Shown piece by piece: positions 8,549 to 14,270 of a stretch of 14,270 nt of DNA. Each line of letters opens with the position of its first letter. Position 1 is the first letter of the stretch. Origin of the DNA: Larix sibirica (taxonomy: Eukaryota; Streptophyta; Pinopsida; Pinales; Pinaceae). The DNA lies in NCBI GenBank assembly GCA_004151065.3, contig NWUY0304317440.1:1-14270 (forward strand), in the 5' to 3' direction. A model generated the notes under the pieces. It ran no database searches. It was not told the DNA's origin and worked only from the letters and a program-made list of their open reading frames with translations. The translations under genes were made by a program, and so were the position numbers.

Positions 8549-8554
8549 CACGTG
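8549..8554. promoter_or_regulatory. G-box (CACGTG), proximal
   Basis: A perfect CACGTG inside the palindrome ACACGTGT, about 270 bp upstream of the TATA box. G-boxes bind plant bZIP and bHLH factors such as HY5 and PIFs, known regulators of light-responsive MEP and carotenoid genes. Function here is inferred from position. Confidence 0.45.
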
Positions 8555-8635
8555 TTCATTGTTCAACACTTTCTCAAATTTTCAGTGCATTGTTGTAATC
8601 TTGTAACAATATAATTGGACGTAGTGCTAGTGTTG

Positions 8636-8641
8636 CACGTG
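8636..8641. promoter_or_regulatory. G-box (CACGTG), distal
   Basis: A second perfect CACGTG (context TTGCACGTGACA), 87 bp beyond the first. The flanking GCACGTGAC also resembles an ABRE-type core. Two hexamers this close in AT-rich DNA are unlikely by chance and fit an inducible DXS promoter. Confidence 0.42.
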
Positions 8642-8699
8642 ACAATTAAAATATTCATCATTCATAAAATGTGTTATGTGTTGAAGAATTTTAATAGTC

Positions 8700-9734
8700 A
8701 TTTATATATGATGGATAAGTTAACTACATGGATGTTTAGTTTATTAGGGATGTTAGGCCTTCCAAACTTCTTATGGTCCTAAGACTATGATAGATCTTAG
8801 GATCAATCTCACCTAGTGTAGTGTTGGATGGCATGGCATGCACTTAGTGCTTAGTGACAAGACCTAAACTCTTTTGATTGTTATTTAGTGTCCACTCATG
8901 ACTAGGAATAAATGAAGGGAATGTAGATTAAAGTAATTATGGAAGTTGAATTTATGGAAACGAATATATATTTGAAATTTGGTTCAAATTTGAAATATTT
9001 GCTGAGATACACAAGGTACCCTAATGTCTAAGGGAATATCCTCCATCATAAGTTAACATGTTATGATTGAGCCAACTACTTTAACATTGAATTCAACTCA
9101 CAAATCCTCACTCAATCTGTACTTGAATGACAATGTTTCTTTTTTTATATGCATTTAAGATGGGGAATAATATGAGAGAACATTTCAAGCCTTCTCTTCA
9201 GCTCATCATCAAGACCATAATGAGGCATCATTGTGGTTCTGATGATGAGCCAAAGAGAAGGCTCGCAATGGAACACTCCACCGCAACTTCTCGGATATTT
9301 GATGCCAATACAAATTTATGTGGATTCTCAACTACTAGAATTTGAGAGAAGTTAAATGTTGCATTCTCCTATGCTTTGCTTAAATAACCTAAACCAATAT
9401 GCCCCCATCCTTGATCTCAAGTAAATCAAGAAGATAAGATTAAACATGTCAATGTCCCCTACATTCATTCATTCTATTTCTTTGATCCATCTTCCTAGCT
9501 CTGCATCCCTTGTTGGTTCGACCATGATGCATATTGAATATTAGTTCAATGAGCAAATAAAGAAGTAACTACAAATTCATCAACGTTTCTTATAAATAAG
9601 GATTCCTCATTTTCCATGTACACCTTGTAATTGAATTGATTTATCATATATACAATTTGTAGTACACCTCAAGCCTTACTATTTTTTCACACAAGAAAAA
9701 CTCTATACTATTAAGTATATATAATTGTCAAGCT
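8700..9734. other. Intergenic region with inverted repeats
   Basis: No gene recognised. It contains small hairpins: TCCTAAGA 8777-8784 with TCTTAGGA 8795-8802, and a 14-bp arm pair with one mismatch, 8968-8981 with 8985-8998. It also holds the large hairpin at 9181-9270. The 72-codon plus-strand frame at 9127-9345 spans that hairpin and looks like a by-product of it. Confidence 0.6.
9181..9270. ncRNA. Long near-perfect hairpin, pre-miRNA-like or inverted duplication
   Basis: Arms 9181-9223 and 9228-9270 pair over 43 positions around a 4-nt loop (GGCA), with no bulges. Of 43 pairs, 36 are Watson-Crick. A plus-strand RNA adds two G-U pairs (38 of 43); a minus-strand RNA adds four (40 of 43). 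The base of the stem is sharply bounded: pairing stops at 9180/9271. Size and arm length fit a short plant MIRNA precursor or a young inverted duplication, but I recognise no known miRNA in either arm, and the 4-nt loop is tight. Confidence 0.45.
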
Positions 9735-9985
9735 ACATTAGATTTTGAATCCTCAAGAGATCCCAAATGGGAGACACAGTCCACAACTGCTCCCACAATA
9801 CATCATAACCCCAAATAACCAAAATACTACAAGAGGAATAGTTCCCAACATCAACCACCCAGCCCAATCCCACGGACAAACATAAATTAAAACAAAAATA
9901 AAGAAATAGCTATAGTCGGATACCTCTACTAAGGCAGAGATACAAAAATGGATCATTAGAAAAGGATAAAACACCCCGGAAGCAG

Positions 9986-10441
9986 CTAACCTGGATAGAT
10001 AGGAAGGGAGCCAGAGTCCCACAGTAGATGGTCTTCTTTGCATTCAAAGAAAATACTGCCTTCATGAGCAACAAGACCCTTCATGGACATCACATCCGCC
10101 ATAGCATTGTCGGCACAATAGATATGGTGAAAACTGATCCCCTGCATATCCGAAAGTAACCTCCTCATTTGTGACATCTAGGATGCTAGCAAAATGGCTT
10201 GAATGTCCACCAAATCATTGACCTAATCAATAATGATCCTAGAATCCCTAGAGACAAGAACCAATTCGGTCTTGAGCTAATTCGCAAAGTAGAGCACCAT
10301 CCAAAGAGCCACCAGTTCTGCCCGGGTGTTGGACCCAATGCCACAATTCATCCACATAAAATAACAATGACGATAATCCAAAATAACAACCGCACCTGCG
10401 TCACATTTGGTACCCGAAGACTGCGAAGCCCCATCAAACCA
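9986..10441 (-). pseudogene. LINE RNase H domain remnant, three TAG stops
   Basis: Starts WFDGASQSSGTKCDAGAVV at 10441 and continues through NTRAELVALWMVLYFAN, then ELVLVSRDSRIIID, then YCADNAMADVMS, ending at a stop at 9986. The four RNase H acidic positions (Asp of FDGA, Glu of RAEL, Asp of RDSR, Asp of NAMAD) are all present. The frame is broken by TAG at 10277-10279, 10223-10225 and 10178-10180, and it is out of frame with the zinc-binding part, so no functional protein is made. Confidence 0.8.
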
Positions 10442-10929
10442 TGCGCCAACCCCCAGCTGGGATTGATACTAGACTTTAATGTCAATTTCTGTGATATATC
10501 TCTTAAGTTTCCTGTAGCTTCACAATAGCCAGCCATGGCTTTTCCCACACATACATAGGGAGGGAGAACAATATCCTCAAATATACGGAGGTTCCTAGAC
10601 TTCCAGACTTCCCAAAGTATGTAAATGGCCAACTCTCCCATATTGCTTGATGATGCAAACCAGTGTTGTATACATTTCTGAATTGATGGTCCAGTCCATG
10701 CACCAATTGAAGGATAAGAAATGCCCATGTAAGCCCATACCTGCGCAATATAATGGCACTCCATGAAAACACGTGAGACCGATTCTTCAGCATATTTACA
10801 GAGTATGCAGATGTTCGATCCGATATAGCCACGCTTCTCGAGGTTATTCCAGGTTAGAAGCTTGTCTTCAAGGGTTAGCCAACTACAAATTTTCAGTTTG
10901 ATTATGGGTATGAACTTCACTACAAGCAT
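10348..10929 (-). pseudogene. LINE ORF2 fragment: RT zinc-binding (zf-RVT) domain
   Basis: A 193-codon open frame. Residues 1-70 match the zf-RVT domain: IKLKICSWLTLEDKLLTWNN, then LEKRGYIGSNICILC, then ESVSRVFMEC and QVWAYMG. The first Cys pair and the FMEC cysteine are kept, but the usual His (…HLFxEC) is Arg. The linker follows with ILWEVWKSRN, also typical of these proteins. After about codon 160 the true frame shifts: the RNase H domain continues in the next frame from 10441, so the last 30 or so residues here are out of frame. Confidence 0.78.
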
Positions 10930-11012
10930 TTATTTTCCCATATTTGTCTATGCATTTATGGACCCATTTAGAATATACATTTTGAAAAAGTTCACAACCA
11001 TTTTATCTTATC

Positions 11013-11148
11013 ATAAATAATACATAAAATAATTAATGTGTTGTTTAGACTTTATGTACATTTAATTTTGGACTTTTCTTATTATAAATAATAAATAAAA
11101 TAATTAATGGGTTGTTTAGACTTTATGTACATTTAATTTTGGACTTTT
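11013..11148. repeat. 65-bp tandem duplication
   Basis: Copies at 11013-11077 and 11084-11148 (71-bp period) sharing ATAAATAATA at the left, TTGTTTAGACTTTATGTACA in the middle and TTTAATTTTGGACTTTT at the right, with only a few differences in the first third. Confidence 0.93.
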
Positions 11149-11149
11149 T

Positions 11150-11253
11150 AAAGTGAATGCATGTTGGTTTTCTTTACACTCATAATTAGAGACTTTGAAA
11201 GTGAATGCATGTTGGTTTTTCTAGGGGATTTTTACACTCATGATCATAGACTT
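11150..11253. repeat. 48-bp-period duplication
   Basis: AAAGTGAATGCATGTTGGTT occurs at 11150 and again at 11198. Each is followed by a T-rich stretch, TACACTCAT and then TAGACTT-like sequence. Copy 2 carries a short insertion (CTAGGGGATT). It abuts the 65-bp duplication directly. Confidence 0.85.
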
Positions 11254-12641
11254 ATTGAAGATCTTATTAGTCCCCATCAGCCTGCCAAGCAGCAGAGACT
11301 ATAGAAATCGCTTTGTGTGATTGTATTAGTTCCAACACGCTTTCCAATATGTTTTATGCAAAGTATTTTACATGATATTCCTTCCTATCCAATCAGTTAC
11401 TTGCGAGCCTTATTTGGCCTTTTTTCCATGCATACCTTACTTTATGGTGTTGCTCCTGCCAAAGGTATCTCCGGTGACACTTTGCATTCACGGCCTGACC
11501 AAGAATTAATTTATTTTTCCATCTGTGCTTATGCTCTGCACCTACCATAACCCTTATGTCTTTTCCTTTTGGCACTTGTGTGTTGTAAGCATGCAACTTG
11601 GCAAAATGTTTTTTTTTTAAATTCTATATAATGCCTTCGTCTTCTAAGTTGTTTTATGTTCATGTTCGTCGAATTGATTGAAGCCGTAGAGAATTGCAAC
11701 GTTGCAGGTATGCTCTGGTTCTATTCAATGTTATCATAATTTCAAAAGAATTGTTTTTTTTTTAATTGTTTCTACGATTTCCAACCAGTGTCATATTGGC
11801 TCTTGCAGCCAGTTCTTCTCGTATTTTCTCGTAACTGTATTCTGTAACTACTTGTGCTAATCAAGTTTTTACAGTGAGTCAAATAAATGTTATGGCTCCT
11901 TCCGTGTTCTTATTTATTTCCAAATTTTTTATATTATTTTATTTTTATTTCTACTCCGTATGAACCTGGCTCTATGGGTTGACAGAAAGACACCAAATTG
12001 TTGGGCATCAATGGTTGTGTGAGAGATTGGGCATTTTCTCGACACTAGACAAGGCTGCATCAAATTGTTTGAGTCACTGAGGGGAATTCTCTGCGCAACA
12101 CCCCAATGCCTCATACAATCTGATGTAACGTTTTAACCATATATACGTGCATATATGCATGAAGGAGCTAGAACTTGCCTTTATGTGGGTTATCCACCTG
12201 TGAACCCTTCTCTATTATGCACATATTTAAATGGAATGGAGCAAACAAATACTTCTAAGATACGACCTATCTACTCCTTCGCTTTCGTCTTTCTTATTTA
12301 TAAAGAAGACATGTTATGGAAGAGAATATAGAAATTCACATTGTCAAATATATTAAGTTGATAGGTAAAAGTGTAAGACAAATTTCATTAAAAAAGTGCC
12401 ACTTAATTATAAGAAGCCAATATCTTGAGTTAAAGGTAAATAAGTGTTTAATGAAACTAATTTATAGCAAAGAGCTCTCAACATAGGAGATTCAACCAAA
12501 AAAATCCTCAAATGATACATGGTAAGTTATGTGTAAATGTTTAGTTGAGTTAGATAAAAACTCTCCCCAAGCCTTCAATTAATAAATATTAAAACAACTA
12601 GGGAGAAAGTTCTATAAATTAACCTTTCACAATGAAAGATG

Positions 12642-12748
12642 CTAATTCATACATTTTTTTAGCAAACTCTTTAAGTATAGATGTGCAAAATATCCTAATT
12701 CATACATTTTTTTTTAGCAAACTCTTCAAGTATAGATGTGCGAATATG
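12642..12748. repeat. 53-bp tandem duplication
   Basis: Copies at 12642-12694 and 12695-12748 sharing CTAATTCATACATTTTTTT, AGCAAACTCTT, AAGTATAGATGTGC and AATAT, differing by two extra T in the second copy and a few substitutions. The adjacent plus-strand frame at 12632-12841 simply spans the repeat and is not called. Confidence 0.92.
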
Positions 12749-13117
12749 TCATCCAAAATTATCTTATTGAAGGAGAATGGATCATATGTTATAGTCCAAA
12801 CTAAGGTGTGTCATTCCACGAAAATCTTGCCAATTCATTAGAAAATGCTCTCTTGAGTAATGAGAACGAAAAAAAGCGTAAACATTGTGAAAAGTGAACT
12901 CTAGGACCAATCTTTGAAAATAATGCAAATTCCAATATGAAAGTCAAATATATTTAATTAGAAATTAAAAAACCAAATGAATTCAACAAATACCTAATTA
13001 AGAATTAAAAAATTCCAAAATGATTCCAAATACAATTAGTTAAGAATTAAAAGAATGATTCCAAAAGTCAAAATTACTTGAAAATCGATCATGAGAAAGT
13101 AAAAAGAATAAACATGG

Positions 13118-13212
13118 AGTCCCCACCCAGGATCGACTTCGTGATCCAGGCAGATTCGACGCTCTCGTATATTGAGCTTGCTGGTTTAACTACTATGTAA
13201 AAAAAAAAAAAA
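13118..13212. mobile_element. Short SINE-like insertion with A-tail and flanking repeat
   Basis: A GC-richer block of about 80 bp (AGTCCCCACCCAGGATCGAC ... GGTTTAACTACTATGT) followed by 14 or so A, set in AT-rich DNA. AACATGG flanks it on both sides (13111-13117 and 13211-13217), as a target-site duplication would. On the minus strand TAGTAGTTAAACCAGCAAGC and CGTCGAATCTG resemble tRNA D-arm and B-box sequences, but then the A-tail is on the wrong side, so orientation is unresolved. Confidence 0.5.
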
Positions 13213-14014
13213 CATGGTTCCAAAAGTCAAATTAACTTGCTCATAGTTCTTTATATTCAATGTATTTATGTGTATGTTTTTCTCAAATTCAATTATGATT
13301 GTGTGACCAATCTAAATTTGATTATCATGACACTTTAGAAAAAGTAAATAAAAACCTCATGAGCATCCAAACCTTTTTCAATATGCTCAATTCCATATTC
13401 GTTGAATGAACATTCCCGAACATTCTTGTGTCTTACCTCATACGTCATTTTAACAATTATATATATTCATTAATATGGTTGTTCTTCTAACTCCTTAGAA
13501 CAATGTTATCAAAAGATTGAATTGTTTGGTTGGTTGTGTGTTTGCTCATCTTCAAAATAGAAGTTGGTTTCTTGTGGGTGTTGAAATACATGTAGAAGGT
13601 GTTGGTTGTGCTGATGGAAGTTAAATATACATATAATTCTCAATGCTCCTTCAAAATCCTCCCTCTTAGTTCCTTTATGGTGGGTTGAGGATAGTGAAAA
13701 TTGTTTGAACTCACACTATTCAAGTTGGAATTGGACGTTGGATATTAAATAATAATACACTGAAGTCTTGTTAATATATCATTTTTGTCATTATGAGAAT
13801 ACATTTGGTATTGACACTCAAAAACATTACCATGTGGACTTTGAAAAGGGAATATTAGCTTGCAAAGCTTTGAAAAAAATAGTTCAACTTTATTTTTGAT
13901 AAAGTGCATCATATTGATTGAAATTTACATGACAATAATTATACTCATTATGCATACACACTCATTAAAAAAAAGTCAAATAAAGATGAAAATCCACTTT
14001 GTTTAAAAAAAAAA

Positions 14015-14126
14015 CATTAAAAATAATAATAAAAACATAAAAACAAGGAAACCACAAAATATTTAAAAGTCATTAAAAATAATAAAAAAACATAAAAACA
14101 AGGAAAGCCACAAAATGTTTAAAAGT
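14015..14126. repeat. 56-bp tandem duplication
   Basis: Copies at 14015-14070 and 14071-14126 directly abutting, both starting CATTAAAAATAATAA and sharing CATAAAAACAAGGAAA, then CCACAAAAT and TTTAAAAGT, with a handful of differences. Confidence 0.93.
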
Positions 14127-14194
14127 CACATTTCTATATTTAGATTTTTTGTTTTTGACATCAATTTTTTTGTAAGATTCAAATTATATTAAAT

Positions 14195-14270
14195 CAAAAG
14201 AAGGAGACTGTTAGATTTTGAGCATTAATTCAATAGATCTAGGATCTTAACTGAAAGAACAACATGTACA
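14195..14270 (+). mobile_element. Possible LTR-retrotransposon edge (polypurine tract and LTR start)
   Basis: The purine run AAATCAAAAGAAGGAGA (about 14191-14207) is followed by C and TGTTAGATTTTGAGC (from 14209). A polypurine tract next to TG is how a plant Copia-type 3' LTR begins. The window ends 60 bp later and no coding remnant is seen upstream, so this is weak. Confidence 0.2.

Larger units (their letters stand above)
9735..10930 (-). mobile_element. Decayed 3' part of a LINE (non-LTR) retrotransposon
   Basis: Read on the minus strand, the order is RT zinc-binding domain, linker, RNase H, short 3' region, which is the C-terminal layout of plant L1-type LINE ORF2. The endonuclease and most of the reverse transcriptase are missing, so the copy is 5'-truncated near 10930. 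About 9735-9985 would be the 3' non-coding part, with CCCATTTGGGATC at its end (9757-9769). No poly(A) tail or target-site duplication was found, so the outer edges are approximate. Confidence 0.75.
10931..12641. other. Intergenic region with two tandem duplications
   Basis: No gene recognised. 11013-11221 holds two nested duplications (listed). 11280-12240 is less AT-rich and contains several short frames on both strands (for example 11317-11550 plus and 11929-12114 minus), none with a recognisable product or a convincing splice chain. It may be a decayed exon or retroelement piece. From 12241 the DNA is again AT-rich and featureless. Confidence 0.6.
12749..14208. other. AT-rich intergenic region
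   Basis: No gene seen. 12950-13080 contains loose repeats of AAGAATTAAAA and GATTCCAAA. 13110-13217 holds the SINE-like insertion. 13240-14010 is AT-rich unique sequence, followed by the 56-bp duplication. Confidence 0.65.

Noticed and set aside
9127-9345. 72-codon plus-strand ORF
   Set aside because: Its middle is the 43-bp-arm hairpin, so the open frame is likely a by-product of that inverted duplication; no domain seen.
9753-10043. 96-codon hydrophobic minus-strand frame
   Set aside because: Overlaps the end of the LINE RNase H in another frame and continues into the LINE 3' region; the membrane-like look comes from T-rich sequence.
9986-10441. Stop-codon readthrough or recoding of TAG in the RNase H frame
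   Set aside because: A frameshift and a missing upstream reverse transcriptase make plain decay the simpler explanation.
10199-10528. 109-codon plus-strand frame
   Set aside because: It is the complement of the LINE RNase H remnant; the minus-strand reading gives recognisable motifs, this one does not.
11317-11596. Overlapping frames on both strands (11317-11550 plus, 11393-11596 minus)
   Set aside because: No recognised product, the plus frame starts at GTG, and no splice sites link either to other coding sequence.
11929-12114. 61-codon minus-strand frame
   Set aside because: Compositionally less AT-rich than its surroundings, but no domain is seen on either strand; left as unexplained intergenic sequence.

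Overview
This window is plant nuclear DNA: AT-rich, with long spliced introns, simple-sequence tracts, decayed retroelements and one intron-rich nuclear gene for a plastid enzyme. I see no bacterial-type operon, CRISPR array or phage-like module. A seed plant is certain from the protein. A gymnosperm is possible, but the sequence alone does not decide the clade.

The only intact gene is on the minus strand (8112 down to 1699). It encodes 1-deoxy-D-xylulose-5-phosphate synthase (DXS), the thiamine-diphosphate enzyme at the entry of the plastid MEP isoprenoid pathway. I resolved ten coding exons. They join in frame to 717 residues, the usual plant DXS length, with a plastid transit peptide and all expected catalytic residues. 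The C-terminus resembles class II (DXS2-type) enzymes more than the housekeeping class I. Upstream lie a TATA box (8274-8280), a CCAAT motif, a tandemly duplicated 50-bp segment, and two CACGTG G-boxes at 8549 and 8636. An upstream ORF overlaps the DXS start, and the Met5 codon has a better initiation context than Met1.

Layout: 1-1230 is AT-rich intergenic DNA with short tandem duplications. About 1230-1698 is the DXS 3' UTR and flank. 1699-8112 is the DXS gene: introns 1-3 are about 1 kb each and carry a degenerate 50-62-bp tandem array (intron 1) and a 147-bp-period duplication plus a tRNA-SINE-like block (intron 2). 8113-8700 is the leader and promoter. 8700-9735 is intergenic DNA with a striking 43-bp-arm hairpin at 9181-9270. 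About 9735-10930 is the decayed 3' part of a LINE retrotransposon (minus strand; zinc-binding RT domain and RNase H, with one frameshift and three TAG stops). 10931-14270 is intergenic DNA with several head-to-tail duplications, a SINE-like insertion flanked by AACATGG repeats (about 13110-13217), and a possible LTR edge at the right end.

I found no previously undescribed multi-gene system. The observations most worth a second look are the hairpin at 9181-9270, the start-codon/uORF arrangement of DXS, the G-box pair, and the many isolated two-copy tandem duplications.
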